From contig MU385726.1 in assembly GCA_022497155.1 (NCBI GenBank), positions 620,001 to 684,000 of the forward strand: 64,000 bases of DNA, in the 5' to 3' direction. Every line of letters starts with the position of its first letter. Position 1 is the first letter of the stretch. Shown one piece after another: positions 10,403 through 20,191 of this stretch. Made by a program: the position numbers and the translations under genes. The notes below the pieces were generated by a model. It worked only from the letters and a program-made list of their open reading frames with translations, was not told the origin of the DNA and did not search any database. The DNA is from Whalleya microplaca (Eukaryota; Ascomycota; Sordariomycetes; Xylariales; Xylariaceae).

Positions 10403-12811
10403 ATGCTGTCCGCCTCAAAAGCCCAGAGGTCTTGTCCTCAGTGTCGACTGCAGCTTCTCACCTTATTTGAGGGTGGCTTTGCCAGTCCCCGTGCCGAATT
10501 GAGATCCCTGTCGCGACCGACGGCCTCCAGTATCCGAGTCTTTCGAACAAACCGAAAAGGCAATGCGCGCCTGTTCTCAACCACGAGAGCCAAATCGCAA
10601 GATGTGCAACCCGAATCGCAGCCACCGAAGGGCGAGGACATCGAGGTTATAGTGCGTCAAGCGAAGCATGCATTTGGTAGTACTTTACCAAAAGGATACT
10701 TGAACGAAAAGGAATACCAACTATATGAGAGATTGTATGGGGCGCCCTTACGAGAGACACGGCCGGAGGACGTAGGAATGCCTATTCCGGACGAACTGGT
10801 TGATGATGTGCAAGAGTCCACAAAGAGGATACTACTACGAGAAACGGATGACGGACAGCTGGAAGAGGTGTATTACGAGGCACAAGTATCTGTATCTGAG
10901 ACTACGGAGGTGCCCCCGGAGGCCTTTCCAGAGGGCATTCCTCAGCCACAAGAACTGCCTTCTGATGCTGGCCTGCAACACATCGGTGCTGTTGCTAAAA
11001 GTCAACGGGAATACGATGCTCTCTTACAGCTACAGAAAGATTTCGAAAAATCGAATCTCCAGCCAGCCGAAGAGGAGGAAATTGAAGAAGACGAAGAGGA
11101 GGAGGAAGAGGAAGATGAATACGATGAGGAGGATGAGGATGAGGATGAGGAACCAGATGCCATGTTCCGGCCTTCGTTTGACCGCGTTCACCATCACACG
11201 AGATCAGGTCATTGGAGAACGAATCCTACTACTCTTCAGCTTCCAAAAGCCGATTTTGTCCTTCCAATAGCGAAGTTGCTAGGCCGAACAGATACGAAAC
11301 ATATCAAAGAAGCTTCAGAGAGAATCTTTGGCGGTGCTGCGCTCCCACACTCAGTTGCTACCCCTGAGTCGAAGAGGAACGCTGAGCAAAAGCCCGTAGC
11401 CATGGAGGCAAGCAACCACAAATTGTCCGAGATCGATGCCGATGCTTATATGGCCGCAAACATGCCAGGCATGTATGCGTCCGTGATGAGTATTCTTGTC
11501 GAAGTACGGAAGCGTCTGGGGTCGGAGTGGATGATGAATCTCATGACGAGAGGAGACGGTGAAGGGCCTCGTGTCCTTGACGCGGGCGCAGGCGGAGCTG
11601 GGATAGTTGCATGGGAGCAGGTGCTTCGGGCTCAGTGGGACACTATCCGGGATGGAAATTATAATACAGTGGCTCAGCTACCAGGAAAGAAGACAGTTGT
11701 GATTGGATCCAATCAACTACGACAACGAGTATCACAGTTCCTTGACAACACCACATTCCTTCCGCGGCTACCGGATTACATACACTCTAAGACCGATGTT
11801 TCACTGCTGGATAAAGGTGAATTACCGCAGCCCAGAAAGTCATTCGATATCATCATAGCCTCTCATCTCATATTGCCTCTGAAAAGAGAGTGGCAGCGAA
11901 AGGAACTGCTGGACAATCTGTGGGAAATGTTGTCTCCCGAGGGTGGTGTTCTGATTTTCCTGGAGAAAGGCCACCCGCGGGGTTTCGAGGCTGTTGCCGA
12001 CGTTCGTTCTCGTTTGTTGAACGAGTTCATCGTCTCGCCTACTTCCGATCCTCAGTTGGAACAGAACGAAACAGAAGAAAAGCGAGTCCGTGAACAGGGC
12101 AAGATCATTGCCCCATGCACCAACCACAAGGAATGTCCTATGTACTTGACGCCCGGTCTCCGAGTCGGCCGGAAAGATTTCTGCCACTTCAACCAACGTT
12201 TCATCCGCCCGCCATTCCTGCAGAAGATACTCGGGGCCACGCATGAGAACCACGAGGACATCAATTTCAGCTTCATCGCCATGCAGCGCGGAAACCCACT
12301 GAATATGGAGAAGGACAGTGCCCCCACCACTCTGCAGAGCAATGATATAGTGAAAAGAGCATTTTCGGGTTACGAAGCTGCCGCAGAAACACCAGATCAC
12401 CTCTTACTCCCCCGAAACATCCTACCCCCCTTGAAGCGCCGCGGCCACGTCACGCTCGACGTGTGCACCCCCGGCGGCAACATCGAGCGGTGGACGATCC
12501 CGAAGAGCTTCAGCCGACAGGCGTACCACGACGCGCGCAAGGCCAAGTGGGGCGACCTGTGGGCGCTGGGCGCCAAGACCAGGGTCGCGCGGCCCGTGCG
12601 ACTGGGACGAGGCGGCGGCGCGCCCGACGACGGCGGCGTGCGCGCTCGCGAGGCCGCGAAGGGGAACAAGAATCGGGTCTTCAATTTGAATGCCGACAGT
12701 CGGGGTATCTACAGCGCGAAGGAGAATGTCGGGAGGCATGCGCCGGCGGAGAGGAGGACGAAGGGCGGCAAGAAGCCGAAGAAGAAGGATTTGTTAAAGG
12801 AGCTCCTGTGA
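10403..12811 (+). CDS. rsm22: Mitochondrial small-subunit ribosome protein Rsm22 (METTL17 family)
   Basis: An intronless 802-aa protein. The first about 60 residues are rich in Arg and Ser with few acids (matrix-targeting type), including RVFRTNRKGNARLFSTTRA. An acidic run of Glu/Asp lies at about 226-252. The methyltransferase-like core has VLDAGAGGAGIVAWEQ at about 390-405 as the SAM-fold glycine loop. The Cys motif CTNHKEC (about 571-577), a further Cys in KDFCHFNQRF (about 593) and nearby cysteines match the iron-sulfur site known in the METTL17/Rsm22 family. The C-terminus is basic (GGKKPKKKD). Rsm22 is required for mitoribosome small-subunit assembly. The GC rise at the C-terminal coding part (12,420-12,660) is natural codon bias, not a frameshift. 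Confidence 0.92.
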   Translation: MLSASKAQRSCPQCRLQLLTLFEGGFASPRAELRSLSRPTASSIRVFRTNRKGNARLFSTTRAKSQDVQPESQPPKGEDIEVIVRQAKHAFGSTLPKGYLNEKEYQLYERLYGAPLRETRPEDVGMPIPDELVDDVQESTKRILLRETDDGQLEEVYYEAQVSVSETTEVPPEAFPEGIPQPQELPSDAGLQHIGAVAKSQREYDALLQLQKDFEKSNLQPAEEEEIEEDEEEEEEEDEYDEEDEDEDEEPDAMFRPSFDRVHHHTRSGHWRTNPTTLQLPKADFVLPIAKLLGRTDTKHIKEASERIFGGAALPHSVATPESKRNAEQKPVAMEASNHKLSEIDADAYMAANMPGMYASVMSILVEVRKRLGSEWMMNLMTRGDGEGPRVLDAGAGGAGIVAWEQVLRAQWDTIRDGNYNTVAQLPGKKTVVIGSNQLRQRVSQFLDNTTFLPRLPDYIHSKTDVSLLDKGELPQPRKSFDIIIASHLILPLKREWQRKELLDNLWEMLSPEGGVLIFLEKGHPRGFEAVADVRSRLLNEFIVSPTSDPQLEQNETEEKRVREQGKIIAPCTNHKECPMYLTPGLRVGRKDFCHFNQRFIRPPFLQKILGATHENHEDINFSFIAMQRGNPLNMEKDSAPTTLQSNDIVKRAFSGYEAAAETPDHLLLPRNILPPLKRRGHVTLDVCTPGGNIERWTIPKSFSRQAYHDARKAKWGDLWALGAKTRVARPVRLGRGGGAPDDGGVRAREAAKGNKNRVFNLNADSRGIYSAKENVGRHAPAERRTKGGKKPKKKDLLKELL

Positions 12812-13173
12812 TCGTATATCTACAGAGACGCTCGTTTGTAATGTTATGTGCTATTGATGTTGGGATAGGAAAAATTCAGACACACTCCGGAATGCATATG
12901 TGTAAGATGATATGAGACAAGGCAATGAATGCAATAGGGAGCTAAACATCGTGTACACTTGGGTATATAGGGTCTGAACTTCGCTCTACATATATTGCGA
13001 AAACAGTCATTGGACATCGCAAGGGAATGGTTAATGACATATTCAACTCATAAATCTATACTGGATATTCAAGAGGGTGTACCTAGGTACGGTACCCACC
13101 TAGGTACTTATCGACCTAGCGATACCTAGGTATGCTACCGAGATTAGTAACGACATTCAGATCTCCGATAGCC

Positions 13174-13194
13174 GTCCGCGGGCGGCCCGCGGAC
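13174..13194. repeat. Perfect GC-only inverted repeat
   Basis: Arms GTCCGCGGGC and GCCCGCGGAC flank a single G. Spaced CGG/CCG triplets are the usual half-sites of Zn2Cys6 dimers, so this could be an operator for met1 (inference). Confidence 0.7.
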
Positions 13195-13276
13195 CTCTGC
13201 TGCGCTCGGAATCATCACTAACCTCCCACCTCTGATTGGCCCGATAAGCCTATCAGCTATTGCGTCAGCGCAAGCG

Positions 13277-13310
13277 CCCCTCTAGCCCCGCCGAAATTTT
13301 GCTAGAGGGG
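13277..13310. repeat. Hairpin with 10-bp arms
   Basis: CCCCTCTAGC at 13277-13286 is the exact reverse complement of GCTAGAGGGG at 13301-13310, with a 14-nt loop. It lies 330 bp upstream of met1. Confidence 0.7.
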
Positions 13311-13640
13311 AGCCAAAATTGGAGAATTGCGGAATTGTTCGAGACTCACACAAAATGCCACCATGCCGGCTGGCCGTCGAGGCGACTCGTAGTTTAGTTG
13401 CGCATTACAGGTATTAATAAGTCCCAGACACTCCCGGAGAGTCGTTTTGGGCTGGCGAAGGTAGTATACTATGTTCTATCACCTACGTGATATAAATTTC
13501 TTTCTTCCTAAACACTCTTACCTGGATTCTGTTTCCCAGGTCTAAGAGCCCCTCCATTGCTAGTAGTTTAGCTTGGAGTGGATAGATATCACGATACTCT
13601 CTCATTTAATTTATATGCTCTGGCGACAACTACGCAGAGA

Positions 13641-15408
13641 ATGTCGGATTACGTTTCCATGTTGACGGCGACGGATGCCCGATCCCACATTCACTTAATC
13701 GTTGGCTCAAACCCCTTAGCCGCGGCGCGGTGCGGCCAGTCGTTGAGCGCGGGCGCATCGCCGATACTCATTGCGCCGGGATCGGCAGAGCTGCACTATA
13801 CGCTCCAGAAGTTTGTAGACGATGGACAGGTCAAATGGCTGAGGGAGGCCTTTCAAGACGACCATCTTTTTAATCTGGGGAGAGAGGAGATAGGCCGCGT
13901 AGTTGATGCGGTTTTCGTTACTTCGGGGGCTAGAGAACCACTGGGTACGTTTTCACCCCAATTGGTGGCTAGATAATTACTGACATGGGAACATAGGCGC
14001 CCACATATCAGCGCTCTGCAAGCGGAATCGGATACCCGTGAATGTCGTCGATGCGCCCCGACTTTGTACCTTCTCGCTCGTATCCACACACGTAGACGGT
14101 CCGCTCCAGATCGGTGTGACGACGAATGGTCGCGGTTGCAAGTTGGCATCTAGGATACGGCGCGAGATCGCATCATCATTACCACAGACACTAGGGAGCG
14201 CATGCCAGAGATTAGGAGATGTGCGAAGAAGAATACAAGAGGAAGATCATTTGCTACATATGACATTGGCCGACGGAGGCGACGTGGATGACTCAATTGA
14301 CCAGTCTGCCAGCTTCAACAAGTTAGTCACAGAAGCGGATCTGGATGCCGCGAAGCACAGACGCATGCGCTGGCTGAGCCAAGTCTGCGAGTATTGGCCG
14401 CTGAAACGCCTTGCCGCGATCACGGACGAAGACGTCGACCGAATCCTGCAATCGTACGAGAACTCAGGGTCCGCCGAATCAGTGGGGAAGTCCACCTCCG
14501 CTAGCAACGCAAGGGGTCGCGGGCGGATCATCCTCGCCGGTTCCGGGCCGGGCCACCCGGACCTGCTGACGCAAGCCACGCACAAGGCGATCCAGCGCGC
14601 GGACCTGATCCTAGCGGACAAGCTCGTCCCCGCCGGCGTGCTCGACCTGATCCCGCGCCGCACGCCCGTGCAGATCGCGCGCAAGTTCCCCGGCAACGCC
14701 GAGCAGGCGCAGACCGAGCTGCAGGAGCTCGCGACCGCGGGCGTGCGCGAGGGCAAGACGGTCCTGCGCCTCAAGCAGGGCGATCCCTACATCTACGGGC
14801 GCGGCGGCGAGGAGGTCGAGTACTTCAGGAAGCACGGGCTCGGCGACCGCGTCCTCGTGCTCCCGGGCGTCACGTCCGCGCTCTCGGCCCCGCTGTTCGC
14901 GGCTATCCCGCCTACCCAGCGCGACGTCGCGGACCAGGTCCTCGTCTGCACGGGCACGGGGAAGAAGGGCAGGCCGCCGGCGCCGCCGGAGTACGTGGCT
15001 AGTCGGACTGTCGTGTTTCTGATGGCTTTGCATCGTATCGAGGGGCTCGTGGGGGAGTTGACGATGTATTTGGAGACGGAGGTTTTGGCACGTAAGGACG
15101 GGGGACAGCAAGAAAATGAGGGCGATGCGAACGCGAATGCGCACGCTGCTCGCCGCGCACTGTGGCCCAAAAACACACCCTGCGCCGTCATCGAGCGCGC
15201 CAGCTGTCCCGACCAGCGAATCATCCGCACCACGCTGGATAAGGTCGCGGAGGCGGTCGAGCAGGAGGGCAGTCGGCCCCCGGGCCTGCTGGTCGTGGGG
15301 CGCGCCTGCGAGTTCTTGAATACGCTCCAGAGGGGGCAGGCGTGGAGCGTCGAGGAGGGGTTTAGGGGGTTGGATTTTGAGGATGGGCTGGATCTTAAAG
15401 ATGTGTAG
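13641..15408 (+). CDS. met1: Uroporphyrin-III C-methyltransferase (siroheme synthesis)
   Basis: Two exons, 13641-13944 and 13997-15408 (52-nt intron, donor GTACGT, acceptor ATAG), giving 571 aa. Residues about 10-130 form a Rossmann-like region (LIVGSNPLAAARCGQSL, then LIAPG) resembling the precorrin-2 dehydrogenase half of CysG/Met8. The SUMT domain begins at GSGPGHPDLLTQATHKAI (about 283) and contains LILADKLVP, RLKQGDPYIYGRGGEE (about 357-372), VLPGVTSALSAP and TVVFLMALHRI. The enzyme methylates uroporphyrinogen III twice with SAM towards siroheme, the cofactor of sulfite and nitrite reductases, so it serves methionine/cysteine and nitrate assimilation. The ATG at 13641 is used because the frame upstream opens only with GTG. 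The SUMT half is strongly GC-rich. Confidence 0.92.
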
Positions 15409-16008
15409 GGAGGAGTTAGGAAGGGGGTGTTGTATATAAGTATAGTATTTTGCATAGGGATGGCGTTTAGGTAGGAGTCTTTAGGTAGATATCCTAGTCT
15501 TGCATATGGGAAATTTAGATGGATTTAAACTTATAAATGCCAATTCTTTGCCTGGTGGATGTCATTGTCTTGGTCTTACATTCATCTTATATTCACGTTC
15601 AGTTGCTAGAGTATTTACACCCCTTGATTCAGCGTATCGTGGGTCCACGGTTTAAAGCTTAAAGTTGTCTATAAGACTCACGACTTCACATCAGATCATT
15701 TCGAATATTTTCAAATTGGCGAACTGCTATGCTATGCCTAAGCGCATTAAATGAAATACTAGGTAGTACTCATTGCTAGTTAATCATACAACGTCACAAA
15801 ATGAATGGCCAGCACGGTACAAAGTTATATCGAAGTCATGCGTATCAAAACCAGCTTTCGTTGTATTCTAATACTTCACCCTGTGTAACCATAGTATGAC
15901 AATCTACCTTTATGTTCCTAGCAATAATCCATCAAACCCTTCCCTTAACATACATACCATACATATCTTCTCTGTTATTTCTTCTCTTGCAGATAGATAT
16001 CCACCCAT
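15409..16008. other. Convergent 3' flanks, nothing recognised
   Basis: 600 bp between the ends of met1 and the AsaB/CmcJ-like gene. AT-rich, with no ORF and no repeat. Terminators or poly-A sites of both genes must lie here. Confidence 0.45.
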
Positions 16009-17037
16009 CTAGTCCCGGTCATCGGGATGGAACACCAAGCACCTAACCTCAATGCTCTCGCGGCTGGGCACATCATCGCCCGCCCTCGGGTCCGAGAACG
16101 CGGTATGCGGGACCCGGCGGGCGCGCCCGTCGGTCTTGGAATCAAAGCACTTGATCAGGAGCACCTCTTCGGGCGTCAGCGCGTGCTTGTAATACCAGCG
16201 CTGGTGGGGCGAGTAGCGGACGCCGAAGGTCTCGCCCTTGCGCGTGGGGTAGATCAGCTGCAGCGGCACCAGCTCGGCCTCGGACACGCTGTGCGCGTCC
16301 GCGATCGCCAGCGGGTCGCGCAGCACGGTCTTGATCGGCCGCCACACGTTGATGATCTGCACCCGCCCCTTCAGCAGCTCCGACGCCTCCTCCGCCGGCA
16401 GGTGGTGCGGCACCCGCGACAGCGACGCCCGGTACGTCTGGTCGATGTGCACGCGGTTCACGGGCCCGCGGAGCGCGGCCGCGCGGTCGCGCGCGCTGGC
16501 GTTCGTGGTGCGTTGGTCCGACGGCTGGCGCCGGATCGTGTGGTCGAAGATGAAAATCTTCGAAGCGCCGGTGCTGCGGGGAGCAGGCGCCGGTTAGCTT
16601 TACATGTCTACATATCTACCCCTCACGACTAGGCAGTGGCCTAGGTAGGTAGTGAGGCGAGCTCCCCGAGGTTAGATAACTTACACGTCCTTGAGCAGCT
16701 GCTCGGTCTCCGGGTAGTAGACGGCGCGGATGTGGTCCTCGTCGAGGAAGTCCTTCTCCTGCGCCGTGTGGCGCACGTACTCGAAGCCGTTCTGGTCGAG
16801 CGTGTACTCCGCCTCGTGGCCCGTCACGTCCGTGATGTGCACGCGGTGCGACTCCACCGGCCGCTCGTACGTCTCCGGTCGGTCCGTGTACGTCGCGTGT
16901 GGCGGCGAGCCGTCCTCCGAGTCCTTGAAGTAGTTCAAGTCCGTGTCGACATCGTACGGGGATGCCGAGGTCGTCTCCAGCTTGTCAGCGATGAAGGCTG
17001 GGGCGGTGCTCGGAAGCTGGACGTCTGGGGAGGCCAT
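16009..17037 (-). CDS. AsaB/CmcJ-like hydroxylase/desaturase
   Basis: Two exons, 17037-16685 and 16573-16009 (111-nt intron, donor GTAAGT, acceptor GCAG), giving 305 aa. The spliced junction reads KDVTGASKIFIFDHTIRR. Family signatures are HRVHITDVTG in the first exon, VNRVHIDQTY, and IINVWRPIKTVLRDPLAIAD followed by RWYYKHALTPEEVLLIKCFDS. This is the CmcJ/AsaB family named after cephamycin P8/CmcJ and the aspergillic acid cluster AsaB; members act as small oxidoreductases in secondary metabolism, often without a proven reaction. Length fits the family (about 280-310). No PKS or NRPS gene is nearby, so it stands alone here. The genes next to it are housekeeping. Confidence 0.88.
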
Positions 17038-17530
17038 GATTGTTAGATGTGTTTTTTAGGGGTGCAATAGAAACTTCCGTTGAAGATGTAGGTGGAATTA
17101 GAGTTGCTTCTTGTAGTATTTAAAGCTATGAAGTAATGCCTAGAGTAGCTTTATTCGGATCTACTAGGACGGCCGGATGCGACCTCATATATACTATAGT
17201 ATCAACGGACGTCGGACGATTATTCAGGACGAGCAGTTCGACCTTCCCCGCAAGCACGCAATCCGTATAGTCAAGTGACGACAGTAGATCTAGAGCTACG
17301 CAAGGCCGTGTGATGGGCTGTAGTATACGCAAGTGCCGGCATATAAGTTGCGCCGGATTAGAAATACTGCTCCATTTGTCATCATACTCCAGGTCAGTTA
17401 CACGGTGATTGAATAATTCTATATCCAACATCCAACCATATGCCTTCTACGGTTTCATGCATGATTTAGATCGTCAGATACTTGCATAATCAATAGTTTC
17501 AATTGCGTACCGTAGATTCGTGTGGTACGA
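17038..17530. other. Intergenic between CmcJ-like gene and permease
   Basis: 493 bp containing the promoter of the CmcJ-like gene. A 101-codon frame lies on the minus strand but shows no domain character, so it is not called. Confidence 0.45.
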
Positions 17531-19474
17531 TTACTCAACCTTGGGCACGCGTGCCAATACAGTCACCGCCGTACCGTCATCCAATACCTCCTGCTTTTCT
17601 TCTAGTCTATAGCCGCCGAGGCGTGGTAGTATCACAGTCCATATCAACCAGTACAAAACTCCGAACACAAGTCTGTGGATTTGTCAGTTTTCTGATTAGA
17701 AATTGGAATGGCCTCATTGATGCTGCGGGTGAGATATTAGATAGCTACTTACATTCCAACACCGACGATGGCGTATGTGGCGTACCAAAGCCCGCCGGGT
17801 TTCGGGTGAGAGGGTGGAAAGAATGGTGCTGCGAGGAGCGCAAAGCCGAGCAGGATTCTAAATACGACTGCTGGGACCCAAGCTTTAAACGGTCTTTCCA
17901 AATCCGGTCGTTTATATCGTAGCCAAAGAAGCCCTATCGAGGTAGCAAGTACGAAGACTTGTCCGGGATAGCCTTCGACTTCTAGTATAAAAGAGTATAC
18001 CTCGCCAGATGGCGGGAGAACTATGACAAGGAGTGAAGGAATATAATGTACAATAAGACCACCCATCGGTGCGTTGAATGGCTTTGAAGAAGAAAGAAGT
18101 TTGGAGAAGGGTAGGAAACCCGCGCGGGCGATCTCTTGGTTCAGGCGTGCCTAAAATTAATTAGTTAGATGCTCCGAGTAAATTCCTAAAATATCTTTTC
18201 ACAGAGAAAGATACTCACGACTGAAAATGTGACGACCATGACATTGCCTGCCGCTGAAAGTGCAACAGCCAGGGGTAAGAAAATCTTGCCAACATTTGGA
18301 CCAAATGTGCGCTCGAAGAAGAGAGCTGAAATCAGTTGACCACTCTGCTTGATTTCTTCGATCGGAACCACAGCAACATAGGCCAAATTGGCTAGTAAAT
18401 ATAGAAGACAAGCCGTGACGAGGGCAGTGAGGGACACTGATTTCAGCGTCCTGACGGGATCCTTCACCTCGTTCATGACGTTGTTCAAATTTGATAGCCC
18501 GGCATACGAATAGAAGACCTTGAAGAGCGAAGTTGCAAGAGTCCCAAGATTCCAATCACTACCTTCCCAAAGCCCGTCCCAGGCCTGTAGTCTCGTCGGT
18601 TCTTCCTCGAAATCCTCTTTTGGCTTAAAAATCACGACGTATAGCGCAGCGAAGACCATGAACAAAACCAAGCCCACCTTGACCCAGCCAAGGAAGTTCT
18701 GGATATGTATTCCAGCCCGATACCAACAACTGTGTACAACAGTGATAGCAGTGAGAAGTCCCACGGCCAGGAGTTTCTTCGAGGCATCGCGCGCCTCGAC
18801 GTCGAACGCGAAGTGTACGTACTGACTAAAAATAATACTACATCATCGAGAGTTAGTATTGACTACTTCTAAACAATTTAACGAACAGTCGAAAATCCTA
18901 ACATATATCTTAAGAGCTAAAACCCCCCGAATAAGACAATCTACCCCTGAAACATGATAGAGGGAGTAATCAAAAATCGAAATACTACTTACCAGTTACT
19001 AGCTGTAAAGCCAAGCAAAACAGCCTGCACGGCAATCATGGTCGACGCGAAGAAGCGCGGCCGTGGGTATGTGAATTCGAGGTAGACTTTGTCGCCGCCG
19101 GACCGCGGTAGCATGCACCCGTACTCGAGCGACACGGCAAGGCCGCAGGCCGTGACGACGGCGCCCAGGACCCATAGCGAGAGCGAGAGCCCGATGCTCC
19201 CGACGGAAGTCAGGATGACACCGGGCACGGCGAAGATGCCGCTCCCGATCACACGCGATATGGCGATGATGTACGCGCTTTTCCAGTCGATGTTCCGGCC
19301 CAACACGGATTCTTCGGGTAGCACGGCATCATCGAGAACGCCGTAGTCTGGCGGCGACCGTGTACCCTCCTCCTCGCCCGAGGGCTTGCGAGTCGAGGAG
19401 GATGTCCGTATCGAGGTATTGTCTATTGCCTGCGCCCCCAACAAGGGAGCTTCCTCGCCGTGCGAAGTAGTCAT
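17531..19474 (-). CDS. LAT-type amino acid permease (MUP1-like)
   Basis: Four exons: 19474-18993, 18825-18219, 18150-17753 and 17672-17531, giving 542 aa (introns 167, 68 and 80 nt). A hydrophilic N-tail of about 60 residues is followed by some twelve membrane spans. The first carries ISRVIGSGIFAVPGVIL, the substrate-binding unwound helix of the APC superfamily (GSGIF). FKVFYSYAGLSNLNNVMNEVKDP is the conserved TM6 region of fungal high-affinity methionine-permease relatives, and VARLNQEIARAGFLPFSKL is a further family stretch. By family it moves amino acids into the cell. Each junction restores frame; the last exon encodes GYRLEEKQEVLDDGTAV to the stop. Confidence 0.88.
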
Positions 19475-20191
19475 TTTGCGGAATCAGAACGATCGGCCGC
19501 GTATAGTTTACAGGTGTAAATCAATAGCAGCCTCCGGTGTTAGTCGATGTCTCACAAGTATGTATAAATGATGCCGGGTCTAGGACTATTCGAAAATTTA
19601 ATTTAATTATTGTAAACCTACGAAATTTATGGTTACAGAAGTTGCTATGTAAACGTCACGCTGAGAGCCGAGACATTCTGCCTGCTGACAAAATGGCTCT
19701 GGATCACTGGGCCTGATGTTGCACAATCCTGGTGTTTCATGCTCAGGTGGCAGCCTCGCACGCCATATCCCACGAAGCTTGCATCACCTCGGCCAATCCC
19801 ATGACACCGCTTTACCCGGCAATAAGGTTCCAACACTTGTCATAATTCTCATACGCCCATTCGACAGATCATTTTGAGATATTCCCATTCGAGACTCGAT
19901 AATTCGAACTTCGAGTGCGACCGTAGCATTCAATCGAAGTACCCCTATTCCTCTTCACTGTTATTGCTTACGCAGTAGTATGCATCTACGCCATAACAAT
20001 AAGAGGTAGTAAGATTGCATACTATCCACGCCACCCTCAAGAGCAACATCAACATATAAAATAGAACGAATTGCTACGGCGATTGGATTAGTTCGGGAAT
20101 CATCTTATATGCATTAAGAGTAAATAATATCATTAACATTAACTCATCTAAAATCAACCACTCTATGTCTTAATTCGCGTCTATCATCTCT
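19475..20191. other. Intergenic between beta-glucosidase and permease genes
   Basis: 717 bp, AT-rich, containing the permease promoter and the 3' flank of the beta-glucosidase gene. No defined motif was recognised. Confidence 0.45.

Larger units (their letters stand above)
12812..13640. promoter_or_regulatory. met1 upstream region with palindromes and CCTAGGTA copies
   Basis: 829 bp. Around 13079-13135 the motif ACCTAGGTA/TACCTAGGT recurs about four times. A perfect 21-bp inverted repeat lies at 13174-13194 and a 10-bp-arm hairpin at 13277-13310. Since met1 starts at 13641, these sit 330-560 bp upstream. Which transcription factor might read them is not known. Confidence 0.5.

Noticed and set aside
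11840..12400. 186-codon minus-strand frame inside rsm22
   Set aside because: Antisense to a convincing Rsm22 frame with Fe-S and SAM motifs.
16027..16632. 201-codon plus-strand frame over the CmcJ-like gene
   Set aside because: Antisense shadow with Arg/Val/His-rich low-complexity text.
17126..17431. 101-codon minus-strand frame before the CmcJ-like gene
   Set aside because: No motif, lies in the promoter of the CmcJ-like gene, composition not convincing.
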